A stretch of DNA of 64,000 nucleotides from Bettongia penicillata ogilbyi. Its lineage: Eukaryota > Chordata > Mammalia > Diprotodontia > Potoroidae. The position numbers were made by a program, and so were the translations under genes. Within the stretch, counting starts at the first letter, position 1. Each line of letters opens with the position of its first letter. The stretch covers positions 6,755,374-6,819,373 of the forward strand of contig JAJHZJ010000061.1 of NCBI GenBank assembly GCA_023548195.1, written 5' to 3'. Positions 54,395-64,000 of the stretch are shown here, in pieces. The notes beneath the pieces are model-generated. The model ran no database searches, was not told the origin of the DNA, and saw only the letters and a list, made by a program, of their open reading frames with translations.

Positions 54395-57300
54395 ATTCTT
54401 GAAATAATAATAACAATAACATTTATATCTTGCCTATCATGTGCCAGGTAATGCACAAACTCAGGTTTTTCTCTCAAGGAGCTCACATTCTAATTGACAG
54501 GGGTGGGAAGGTAGAGGGGTAGTGGACAAAAGACATAACAGCAGGGTACATACAAGACATATATATGTATGTATATGTAAATCTATATTATTCATATTTC
54601 TCTCTACATAGATGAAGGTAATTTTTTAAAAAAAGGCATCTTTCTAGGGGTGGGGAAATGTGAGTGGGAGGAAGACCAGAAAAGTTATCCAACAAGAGAG
54701 AAGATTTGAGATGAACCTTGAAGGAGGCCAGGGAAATTAAGAGACTGGTGTCAAGGGTCAGAGAACTCCAGGCATGGGGGAACAGCCAGTGAAAAGGGAT
54801 TGAGTCAGATGGATTGTCTTTTGTGAGAAAATCACCAAATGGGTCAATGTATTTAAATAATTTACTGTATGGAGGGGAATAAAGTGTAAAATAATTAAAA
54901 CAGTAAGAAGGAACAGGTGGTAAAGAGCTTTAAATGACAAACAGGAGGGTCACAAGAGCAGGCCAACACTTTAGAAAAATCAACTTGGTAGCTGAGTGGA
55001 ACATGGATCAGAGTCAAGACAGAATTGAGTAGAGAGACTAGCTAGAAAGTTATTGCAACAATCCAGGTGAGAGGTGATGAGGACCTGCAAGAGTAGTTGC
55101 TTATATGAATGGATAAAAGGGGATGTCATATCATCAGAGATGTCATGAAGGTGGAAATGATGAGATTTGGCAATAGAATGGAAGTGTAAGGCGAGTGAAT
55201 GGTGGCAAGGATGACGCTGAGTTTGTAGGTGTGGAAGTCTCTCCCACCTCCACTTGTCCTAGATAGTTGTCTGCCATTGGCACTGAAGGGCAAGGAGTAA
55301 GACTGAGAAGCATAAAATGAGTGGAAGGGGATATTCAACATGGAGGAGCAAACCGAATTGTTATAGCACAACTCTGGTGGTCGCAACGACTAAGAAGTCG
55401 TTTGATAGTAGAAGATAGAAGTGGAAGTATTATTCTAGAGTCCTGCTGGCTCCCTAGGACTTGTCACAGGTTTGAAGGTGTTAGGCAGTCAGCAAGGAAG
55501 TGCTTGCTGGAGGTTCTAATAATAGCTAGTATTTACATCTAGCACTTTAATGTTTGCAAAATGCTTCACAAATATCATTTCATTTTATCTGTGCAAAAAC
55601 TTTTGGAAGTAGGTGCCATTAGAACTCCACTTTATAGATGAGAAAATTAAGACCCAAGGGGATTAAAGTGGGGAACAGTTTAGGGAAAAATAATGAGTTC
55701 TGTTTCGGACATATTGAATTTTAGATGTTACTGCACTTTGAGTTTGGGATGTCTGAAAGCCATATGGGGATGTGAGATTGGAAGTCAACAGAGAGATTGG
55801 AACACAGATTTGAAAACTACCAGCATAGAGATGGTAATTAAATCTTTGGGAGCTGATGAGATCAGTGAGTGAAGTTACATAGAGGGAGAAGAGAAGAGGG
55901 CCCAGGATAGAACCTTGAGGCTTATCTACAATTAGGAAGTGTGATTTTGAGGAGGATCCAGCAAAGTTAGACAAGTAGGAGGAAAACCAGGAGACAGTGG
56001 TATCACGAACACCCAGAGAGAAGAGAGTATCAAGGAGGAGAGAGAGTGGTCGACAGCATCGGAGGCTGCAGAGAGGTCAGAGACTCACACTGAGAAAAGA
56101 GCATTGGATCTGGTGACTTTGGAGAGGACAGTTTTGGTGGAATGATAATTTCAGATGTCAGGTTGTTAGGGGTTAAGAGGAGGGTGAGGGGAGAAAAAGT
56201 GGTCCTGTAAATAGCCTTTTCTAGGAGTTCAGCCACAAAGGGCAGAAAGATACAGGAAGATAGTTAGCAAGGAGAGAAGGGTCAAGTGAGGGTTTTTTCA
56301 AGATGGGAGACACATCAAGGTATTTATCAGCAGTAGGAAATGAACCAATGGAGAAGGAAAGTTTTAAAATAAATGAAAGACTGGGGATGACAGTAAGATA
56401 ATCTGTTGGAGGAGACAGGGTGGAATGAGATCACTTGAACCAGTAGAAAGATGAGTCTTGATGAGAAGTAGGATCACTTTAACCTGTGAGATGGATGATG
56501 GAGGAGAAAGTGTCAGAAGACATCTGAGTGATAGATGAGGAAAAGAAGAGAAGAGGACACTTTCAGTGAATGACCTCAATTTTTTTTCCTGTAAAATATG
56601 AGGCAATGTTCTCAATTAAGAGAGTTGGGGTAAGAGGAGAAATAGGAAGTTTGACTACAGATGAAAAGCTTTAGAAGAGCCCTTGTGGAGAGTGGAATAG
56701 TGAGTTGATAAGGGAAGTATAATTGGATTGCCTAGAGGTAGTGAGGGCCCAGTTGAGGTTATGTAATATACATTTGTAATGGATCCAATCAGAATGTTTG
56801 TGTGATTTTCTCCATTTCTTTTTGGTAGCATGTGTGTAGGGGGGAAGGTGGATGAGTAAATGGTGGGACTAAAGCTAAGACTTATTTGGGTGTAATCAGT
56901 AATATGATAAGAGGGCTAGAGATTCAAGAGAGGAGGACAGTGTAGTGTTGAATGTATGAGGGCAAGAGTTGCAGAGGAGAGAAAAATGTGAGTCAGGTAT
57001 TAAACTCATTGAGGAAGGGAGGTGAGTGACCTGGGGGCAGGAGGAGCTCAGTAGACAATAGCTACAAGGATTTTGATTGTGTGGCAGATATGAATAGCAT
57101 GAACCTCAAGGGAAGAGAGGTAACTGAGTGATGGATAGATGGAAGTGGTAGTGGGGAGCAAGACGTATTCTAACTCCTCCTCCTTGACCAGTGAGCTGAG
57201 GAGAATGAGTGACAGGGCAACTGGTACTGGAAAGGGTGACTCAGGAGACTGTGTCTTCACGGGGGAGTCAAGTGTCAGTAAGATCTCATTAATGGAAAGA

Positions 57301-57905
57301 AAGCCAAAGGGATAGATTTAAGATGAAGGGAAGTTTGTCGCTTATGGAACAGGCATTCTAGAGGGTAACAATGAAAGGCTGGGTGGTGTTTGGAAGAAAC
57401 TTTGGAGTGCAAGAGGCTTGAGGGGGATGGAAATGAGGAATCAGGTGGTAGGAGATATGCTGTGGGGTTTGGATGATGATCTACAGGAGTCAATGGGATG
57501 TGAAGGGTATATCCAGATGTGAGAATGTTCATCGTGGAGTGGAGGGTGGCACTCCTCTACCCACAAAGGACAGTCACAGCAGGAGATGGAAGACTTGAAG
57601 TTGAAGGGAGGGTTGCTCTTCTTTGTACTGAAGTTCTCATCCTTTTGGGGGATTGGGCTGACAGCAGGAGGTAGAAGATGACCCCTAGCAACTTTTCCTC
57701 GGCAGACACATGGCTCCCAGGAAGAAATGGAAGGTTCAGGGTACAAGTGTACCTGTGGTCTGAAATCTTCTCCCTTGAGGAGTCTGGCTATGGAGTGGCA
57801 GAAGGAAGTGGGAGAATCCCTGTGTAGATGGAAAACTCCTGCCTGACCCCTACCAGCCTTTCTTCAGGGGACACACTGTACCCAGCAGCAGATGGAAGTC
57901 TCATG
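54395..57905 (-). mobile_element. nearly full-length L2 LINE, antisense
   Basis: 3.5 kb antisense. Reading on the minus strand from 57905: broken ORF2 sequence of endonuclease type (about 57750-57000), an SDLIPPCLL segment near 56440, the RT core with KPQGSILGPLLFSLY (about 55915-55870) and the catalytic box as HLYAGS (usual YADD) near 55830, then the 3' region ('cctcatcacctctcacctggattgttgcaataac' on the minus strand) and the L2 3' tail at 54395-54500. A TA microsatellite (54555-54600) and a CORE-SINE (55510-55662) interrupt it. Frames carry many stops and shifts, and the catalytic aspartates are lost, so it is dead. L2 is usually found as short 3' pieces, which makes this length notable. 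Confidence 0.85.
55510..55662 (-). repeat. CORE-SINE inserted in the L2, antisense
   Basis: 'taataatagctagtatttacatctagcactttaatgtttgcaaaatgcttcacaaatatcatttc' to 'atagatgagaaaattaagaccc'. Confidence 0.75.
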
Positions 57906-57911
57906 GTGCAA

Positions 57912-58085
57912 GCTGGAAGGGAGCTCAGAGGTCACCTGGTACGATCCCCTAATTTTAAACATGAGAAACAAACCCACACAAGATAAACAGCTTGTTCAAG
58001 ATCACACAGAAGTAGAGGTAGAAGTGATTTGATTTCAAGTTTTTTTCACTCCAAATCCACAGATCTTTCCTCCTCAGACTTGAGG
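57912..58085 (-). repeat. CORE-SINE, antisense
   Basis: 'ggaagggagctcagaggtcacctggtacgatcccc', 'acatgagaaacaaacccacacaagataaacagcttgttcaagatcacacag', 'tttcactccaaatccacagatctttcc'. Confidence 0.75.
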
Positions 58086-58190
58086 AACAACCAAGCTGCC
58101 TCAGGTCTACTAGGGCAGCTTGTGCAGAAGGGAGAGCAAACCATTTTTGTGTGAGTATCTACCATTACCAATGACAAAGTATACCCTTAT

Positions 58191-58290
58191 GAGGGTTTTA
58201 GCTCAGTGATAGAATGCTTCACTACTGTAGCCCAGCAAAAGTTGAGAGCAGTTACAATAAACTGAGTTCTTTCTCTTCTGGGTTCCATAG
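58191..58290 (+). pseudogene. tRNA-like relic
   Basis: GAGGGTTTTAGCTCAGTGAT at 58191-58210, then AGAATGC and 'ttcactactgtag', resembles the 5' half of a tRNA such as tRNA-Cys, including a good A-box (TAGCTCAGTGATAGAATGC). A weak B-box-like GGTTCC lies at about 58280, too far away for a normal tRNA, and no closing acceptor stem is seen. Probably a decayed tRNA pseudogene or the head of an unrecognised SINE. Confidence 0.3.
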
Positions 58291-58504
58291 GGCTGAAGGG
58301 CTGGCATCATGCTGAGATGGAGCCACCAAAATTTCTATGTGACCGTGCATATGGAGCCTTACCTGGGGAAACAGATGCCATTGATTACAGATGAAGCTGT
58401 CCATCACAGACTACCATCTCTTCTGTGGATAGTGGAGAGAAAGGGTTTAGATGGTGGACAGTAGGTGTCTTGTGTTTTTTGTATAAATGCAATATGATTT
58501 AGAT

Positions 58505-58695
58505 AGGGTTCATAGTTCTAGAGATGAAGGGACCTTAGCAAGACCAAACCCCCCATTTTACATATGAGTAAACCGAGGCTAAGAGAGGCTAAATAACTTG
58601 TTCAAGGTCACACAGTATCTAAGTAACAGAACTGAGATTTAAACCTAGGTCCTTGGACTCCAAAACCAATATTTGTTCCATCGCACCTGGTGCTG
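58505..58695 (-). repeat. CORE-SINE, antisense
   Basis: 'catagttctagagatgaagggaccttagcaagacc', 'acatatgagtaaaccgaggctaagagaggctaaataacttgttcaaggtcacacag', 'cttggactccaaaaccaatatttgttccatcgcacc'. Confidence 0.8.
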
Positions 58696-58884
58696 ACTCC
58701 TATGCTGAAGCATTCTCCAGATGGCCTTATTGCTCAGCCAGCTAGCTGACAATTTTCCAGTTTCTGTGACAGTGAACCTGTTTGCTAACTGTGGTGACCT
58801 GGAATCTAGACTAGGGCAAAATTAAACTGGTTGAAGAAAATGACCACATATAAACAGGACATACACATATAAGTATACCTGCCT

Positions 58885-59035
58885 GTGTTTCTACTTGTAT
58901 GACCTGGGCAACCTCAGTCTCAGTTTTCTCATTTGTAAAATGAGTGGTTGGGACTAGATATTCCTTCTAACTCTATATCTAACTCTATTGCTCTACATCT
59001 ACATCTAACTTTATGTCTATGATCCTACAGGGACA
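58885..59035 (+). repeat. CORE-SINE, sense
   Basis: 'cttgtatgacctgggcaacctcagtctcagttttctcatttgtaaaatgagtggttgggactagatattccttctaactctatatctaac'; the tail is locally duplicated ('ctaactctat...ctacatctaac'). Confidence 0.75.
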
Positions 59036-60290
59036 CATACATAAAGAATATCTGTGGCCAGAACACAAATGTTTAGGTACATTTCATGCTTCCAATGCCT
59101 CAGGGTTACATATACCTTCCAAAAATGGCATTGCATTGTGGTTGCTAGGTGTGCTTCCTGCTGGTCTCTATCAGATGTGCTGTCTCTTGTAGCATTGCTC
59201 CTTGCTAGTGTAATCCTTGGCTCAAAGGGTCAATTGCTTGGGACTCTTTTGATTATTCATTGCCTTCTGCCTGCATGAGGAGTGGGTCAAGTTGGCGACA
59301 GTCAGAGAGAAGAGAGATCCTGAGCTCTTTTAGTTTCTACCATTGAGAGATAAGATACATAATTCCAATCTCTTCAGATGCATGAAGTTTCATGCTCTCT
59401 TTCTCTCTGAGGAGAATAGAGTGACCAGCCTTTCGCCCCAAGTTCCTGTTTCTCTTTCTGGCAAGAATTAAAAATTCTCTCTTGAAGAAGAGTTTGGAAA
59501 AGAGATATTTTTTCTTTCCTCTCTGTGAGCCACCTCTAGGCAGACCTATATGGACACACACAATCTACACAGGCAAATGAAAATAGCACCCTATGCACAT
59601 ACCCTATTATACTGGTATCTAGTAGTTGTCTGCTAATCTCATGGTTGATACCAGGTGTGTCTCTGCTGGACATAAGTTATACAACTTTCTCCCTGGTTCC
59701 AGCTTCTGGCTTCACCTGGAGTCCTTAGCTGAGGTGCTATCTTCTCTGTAAGAGGAAAAAGACATTCTACCATTGGTTATTTTGCTGAAAATCTTTCAAG
59801 CTTTTTAACATTGCCACTGGGGGAGGCAGGGCATCTATTTTACTTAGCTCTGTGTGGATTAGGTGTTTCCTTTATGGTTAGAGGTTTTTGTTTCAGGAGC
59901 CAAGCTTCTTGGAATATATTGTTAGTAGGATTAACTGGTGCCTACAGGATCAAGTTCATTTTTTCACTTTGATTTCCTGCTCACCAAGGACAGTGACTCT
60001 TTCAGTGGTCATATTATAACTCAGGGTTAGAAATTTCTTGTTGGATCCCTGCTTATTTTCAAACTGCTAGCCTTCTAATTAGCATTATTTTAGAGGCTAC
60101 CCTTTCAAGGACTCGATTTGTGAGTTTCTTAATCTCCAAATTATTTTGATCTTCCATAAAAACAAAAGGGGAAAAAGCATAGTGGATAGGGTAATCCTTT
60201 TCCCTCTAATTAACCACCTTCTTGCCTCTGATACGCATATGTAGTCAATAACAAGCCTACTCTCTATTATATATTTCAGTGAGGAACAAT
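59036..60290. other. no gene or repeat recognised
   Basis: 1.25 kb, pyrimidine-rich in places. I could not assign it to a family or find a coding segment. Confidence 0.3.
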
Positions 60291-60291
60291 G

Positions 60292-60537
60292 TACAGGTAG
60301 GTGGTGCAGTAGATAGAGTACTGAACCTGGAGTGAGAAAGACCCAAGTTTAAATCTGGCCTCAGACACTAACCAGCTGCTTGACCTTCAGCAAGTCATTT
60401 AACCTTGTTAACTTTAGTTTCCTCATCTGTAAAATGAGCTAAAGAAGGGAATGGCAAAGCACTCCACTATATTTGCCAAGAATGCCCCAAGTGGGTCATG
60501 GAGAGTCAGACAGGATAGAAATGACTAAACAAGAAGA
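60292..60537 (+). repeat. marsupial-type tRNA SINE, full length, sense
   Basis: 'caggtaggtggtgcagtagatagagtactgaacctggag' to 'tatttgccaagaatgccccaagtgggtcatggagagtcagacaggatagaaatgactaaac'. Confidence 0.88.
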
Positions 60538-61219
60538 ATAATTCTGTGTGATGCTTTTATCTAAGTGATATTTAAGATATCGTTACAAACCAAGACGGTT
60601 AAGTAACAGCTACAACACTGTTAGGCAACAAAAGCCCTAAGTCAAGATTTCTAGCTTTAGGTCCTTTCCAAATTGTCTGTAAAATCCGCCATAAAGCAAA
60701 AAACTATAATTTTCAGTCATAAACTGAAAATAAAACCAAATAATAGGTTTTGAAGCTATAAAATAAACTACATATATTACAAATCAGAAAATATTGAACA
60801 ATTTTCTTAGATTATCAAATAAAATTCATTTTTACTTATTAATACATCTATGACAAGAGGGAAAAAGAAAGGCCATTTTTAAAATCCTGGAAAACCAAAG
60901 TTAAATCTAATACCACTAGTGGATGTGAGTCATGACCCAATTTGCTATTAAACAGAATATTGCTGGTATAATTAATTTGATCTCAGTATGTTTGGGTATC
61001 AGAGCATGAATTTAAAATCTCAGTATAATTTAATTGCAATTTAGAGTAAACACTTTAAGCTTCACAAAAATGAGTCATTATGTTCCTAAAAGTAAGCATG
61101 GAAAATAAAACCTAATACATCATTTAAAATAACCTATACTTAGATCTCTTTTCTAATTATTAGTTGTAACATTCTAGAATCCCTAGAAATATGACATCAG
61201 AATAAAGCCTACTTTGTTG

Positions 61220-61355
61220 TAATAAGCTTTGTTGTTTCACAATTAAACAACTGAATGATCTATTCATAATTAGTCTTTCCCCCTAGTAGTCCTGTTATTT
61301 TGAATAATCCAGGGAAAGACATCAGTTCAATATTTCATGTCAATCTGCACTTAAA
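61220..61355 (+). repeat. direct repeat copy C
   Basis: Shares 'aataagctttgtt...aattaaacaactgaat', 'agtagtcctgtt.ttt' and 'caatatttcatgtca' in order with copy D. Confidence 0.55.
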
Positions 61356-62589
61356 AAATATACTCAATAAATTATAGACCTGGTGTGCATAAATAGAAGT
61401 ATTTTCCCATTTCTGCCCAGAGGTGCTTTTACTCCAGTATATATATAATAAGAGAAAAATATTTATTTTATTGTACTTATTTTTTTTTTGCTATTCTACT
61501 TTTCTAGGAGAAGTACATTACCAAAGTAAAATTCATAGCTATCTTTATCCAAGATTTATGACCCAGCAACTCTAGTTCAATATGCCTTTATCATTAGCTC
61601 ACTTTCTTAAATAAACTAAATCTATATAGTAATCTTGCAGCATCAAATCACAGAACTATAATAAAAATATGTAGCTTGTATCTTAAATGAGGATGCTTTT
61701 GTTTTTTCTAAAAATGAAATGCACATAACTACAGGATGAATAATTCTCAGCTAGGCTTTTAGAATGGTCTAAGACATTGACTGTTTTTAAAAATCACATT
61801 TCAGAAGCTATTGCAGCTGTGAGTATAGATGCAATAGTGTGCAGCTCTGTAGTACCTGTGCAGCTCTGTAGTACCTAGTAATGACCAAATAATGTTTCCA
61901 AGGTTTTCAATTTCATGTTTTAATATACATGAATTTCCCAGTTGATGCATATACACATTAAAATTTTAAAATTGATGATGTCTTTGAATAATTGATATAG
62001 ACAGAGATATATTACCACTTCATGTGCTAGATAATCGAAATATTGAAGCTTAGGAGCTCATTCATCTTGGAATGTTTATATTTGACCTGTTCTACTCTGC
62101 CGGGTGGGTATCTTCAAAAGAGGCCAAACCAGTCATTGGAATTATTTTTCACTTATCATGTTAGTTGCATCAACAAAGTTGAATCTGATTTTGAAGATTT
62201 TGTTGAAACTGGGAAGAAATACTCAGGCCTTTCTGAATAGGAATGTCATAGATTTCACACTCTTAATTTTTTTTTCCTTTTAGAGGATCAAAGCTCCATT
62301 CAAGAGAAAACACTGAACACTATTTCTTTCATCTGTTGTCATAGAGTGAGTACTATACATATCCTAGTGTACCAACACACCTTAGCCTAAGCTCTACTCA
62401 GGCCTATGTCTGTTAGGAATATCAAACAAAAGAAAATAATGCACCCTCATTATATTAGTCTCTTTCCTCCAGATAAGTTCCCTTTCATCAGTGATACCTA
62501 AATTAACAAGTCCTCTAAGAATGAAGGTCCTTTATAATTAAGTTGACCTCATTTTAAAAGCCACATCTGAATGATCCCTATTTTATTAT

Positions 62590-62742
62590 AATAGCCTTTG
62601 TTATTTTATTATTAAACAATTGAATAATATATTTTTAATTAATTTGTTTACTGTCCTTTTTTTCTGTCAGCAGTCCTGTTCTTTTGGTCAAAGCCAGGAA
62701 AAAAATGAGCTTAGTATTTCATGTCAGAGTGAGCTTTTAAGA
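62590..62742 (+). repeat. direct repeat copy D
   Basis: 'aatagcctttgtt...attaaacaattgaat', 'agcagtcctgttctttt' and 'tagtatttcatgtca' match copy C, same orientation, about 1.37 kb apart. Confidence 0.55.
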
Positions 62743-62744
62743 GA

Positions 62745-63360
62745 AATATTTATCAGTTTTTGCACAAATAAAGTCAATAAGATTAGAAAGGAAGCAGAAA
62801 GCTGGGAAATACTTCTTACAACCAGTGTCTCTGATAAAGACCTTATTTATAAGACATAGAGAGAACTGAGAAAAATTTGTAAGAATACATATCATTCCCC
62901 AATTGATAAATGGTCAAAGGAAATGAACAGGCAGCTTTCAGAGGAAGAAATTAAAACTATCTATATTCATGTGAAAAAATGCTCTAAATGCAAATCAGAA
63001 CAACTCTGAGGGACCACATCACACCTATCACATTGACTAACATGACAAAACAGGAAAATGATAAATGTTAGAGAAAATGTGGAAAAATTGAAACACTAAT
63101 GTGTTGTTGGTGGAGTTGTGAACTGATCTAACCATTTTGGAAAGCAATTTGCAACTATTCCCAAAGGACTATAAATCTGTGCATACCATTTGACCTAGCA
63201 ATATCACTTCTCTTTCTATATCCAAAGAGAACATTAAAAGGGGAAAAGAACCCATATGTACAAAAATATTTATAGCAACTCTTTCTGTGGTGGCCAAGAA
63301 TTGGAAATTGAGAGGATGCCCATCAATTGGGAAATGGCTGAACAAGTTGTGATAAGGTTG
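62745..63360 (+). mobile_element. L1 ORF2 end / 3' region, sense
   Basis: 'agaaagctgggaaatacttcttacaaccagtgtctctgataaagacctta', 'gataaatggtcaaaggaaatgaacaggcag', 'gttgttggtggagttgtgaactgatctaaccattttggaaagcaatttg', 'atttatagcaactctttctgtggtggccaagaattgg', 'catcaattgggaaatggctgaacaa'. Truncated at the right by the next element. Confidence 0.85.
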
Positions 63361-63362
63361 CT

Positions 63363-64000
63363 GTCCTTCATTCTCGAAGAGGACCAAAATGACATCTTGT
63401 ATGCTACAGTCAAGTTTCAGTGTGTCCGACTGTGATAAGACCATTACAAGCTTGGAATATTCTACCATAAGTCAGGCACAAATAGTCTATGTGAACATTT
63501 GGGGTGGATTCTCTAAATTTGTGCATCTTGTGGGGTTTTTTTTGAGCTATTTCAATTCTGCTTTGTTCATGGAGTACAGCACCTTCTCTGATAAGGGCAC
63601 ACCATACTGAGTAGTCCTGTGCCAGTATCTTCCATGTCACCCCATCAATTCCAAAGTTCTTGAGAGAGATGAGAATGCCCTTGTATCGCTTCTTCTGACC
63701 ATCATGTGAATGCTTGCCCTGTATGAGTTCTCCATAAAAATAGTCTTTTTGGCAAGCATACAATTTGCATTAGAACAACATGGATAGCCCATCAGAGTTA
63801 TGATCTCTGAAGCAGAGTCTGAATGCTTGGCAGTTTGAGAAAGGACCTCAGTGTCTGCTACCTTCTCCAGGTGATCTTTAGAATCTTCCCAAGACAATTC
63901 CAATGGAAGTGATTCATTTTCCTGGCATGGTGCTGGTAGACTGTCCAGCTTTCACAGGCATACAACAATGAGGTCAGCACAATGGCTCTGTAGACCTTCA
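63363..64000 (-). mobile_element. non-LTR LINE, RT C-terminal end, antisense, runs off window
   Basis: On the minus strand, with frameshifts, 'ESWTVYQHHARKMNHFHWN' (from about 63950), 'DTEVLSQTA', 'YGELIQGKHSHDGQKKRYK' and 'WKILAQDYSVW' appear in the order typical of the C-terminal tail of RTE/CR1-type LINE polyproteins. The 3' end at 63363 ('ctgtccttcattctcgaagaggacc') resembles the tail of the SINEs at 6.66 and 9.59 kb. Clade uncertain; it is distinct from the BovB-like copies. Confidence 0.7.

Larger units (their letters stand above)
60538..62744. other. AT-rich, repeat-poor, conserved-looking DNA
   Basis: 2.2 kb without a known repeat. It holds a diverged direct-repeat pair (61220-61355 and 62590-62742) and an exon-like 62-base segment (62284-62345). 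No gene is supported. Confidence 0.35.

Noticed and set aside
55126..57746. Row of minus-strand frames as a multi-exon gene
   Set aside because: Their order and motifs (PQGSILGPLL, degraded YADD) show that they are pieces of one L2 LINE ORF2.
63410..63903. 117- and 88-codon minus-strand frames as host genes
   Set aside because: They are frameshifted pieces of the C-terminal tail of a non-LTR LINE polyprotein.

Overview
The window reads as mammalian nuclear DNA, most likely from a marsupial. The clearest evidence is the repeat content: about five full-length or near-full-length copies of a marsupial-type tRNA-headed SINE (head like GCTAGGTGGCGCAGTGG, tail like AAACCCCAAATGGGGTCA), many MIR/THER-type CORE-SINEs and L2 3' ends, BovB/RTE-like LINE pieces, L1 and a half-L1 element, and a few non-autonomous hAT-like elements. 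I cannot tell the species, nor whether it is American or Australian. Family names are recalled from memory and were not checked against a repeat library.

I see no confidently protein-coding exon. Apart from one CpG island, reading frames are short and mostly lie in repeats. The longer frames at 32.3-33.8 kb come from GC-rich, stop-poor island sequence. The only cellular-gene relic I recognise is a decayed Y-box (YBX1/2/3) cold-shock-domain fragment at 15.86-15.98 kb.

Layout. 0-13 kb: L2 and SINE debris, an L1 ORF2/3' fragment (4.46-5.43 kb), paired copies of a third SINE type (6.7 and 9.6 kb) and an RTE fragment (11.65-12.34 kb). 13-21 kb: mostly single-copy DNA that looks like conserved non-coding sequence, with the Y-box relic, a CTCF-like motif and a 110-bp direct repeat. 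21-24.9 kb: SINE/L2 stacks. 24.9-27.7 kb: a complete antisense half-L1 (5' UTR + ORF1 + 3' UTR, no ORF2) with a perfect 16-bp target-site duplication. 28-32 kb: SINEs and single-copy DNA. 32.44-33.56 kb: a CpG island with GC boxes, an inverted CCAAT box, a 43-bp-period tandem duplication and (GCC)7; it is the best promoter candidate, direction unresolved. 34-48 kb: SINEs, RTE and L2 pieces, and a 40-nt near-perfect inverted repeat. 48.5-50.2 kb: a solo-LTR-like element inside a MIR inside an L2. 54.4-57.9 kb: a nearly full-length antisense L2. 58-62.7 kb: SINEs and AT-rich, conserved-looking DNA with a second diverged direct repeat. 62.7-64 kb: an L1 3' fragment followed by an antisense non-LTR LINE.

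The repeats interact in a readable way. One SINE type shares its tail with the RTE/BovB-like LINE, another shares its tail with the LINE at the right edge, and the CORE-SINEs sit among L2 elements, so three SINE/LINE partnerships are visible. I found no new enzymatic or defence system. The most unusual structures are the intact-ended half-L1, the 40-nt inverted repeat, the two diverged direct-repeat pairs and the island with its CpG-retaining flanking SINE.
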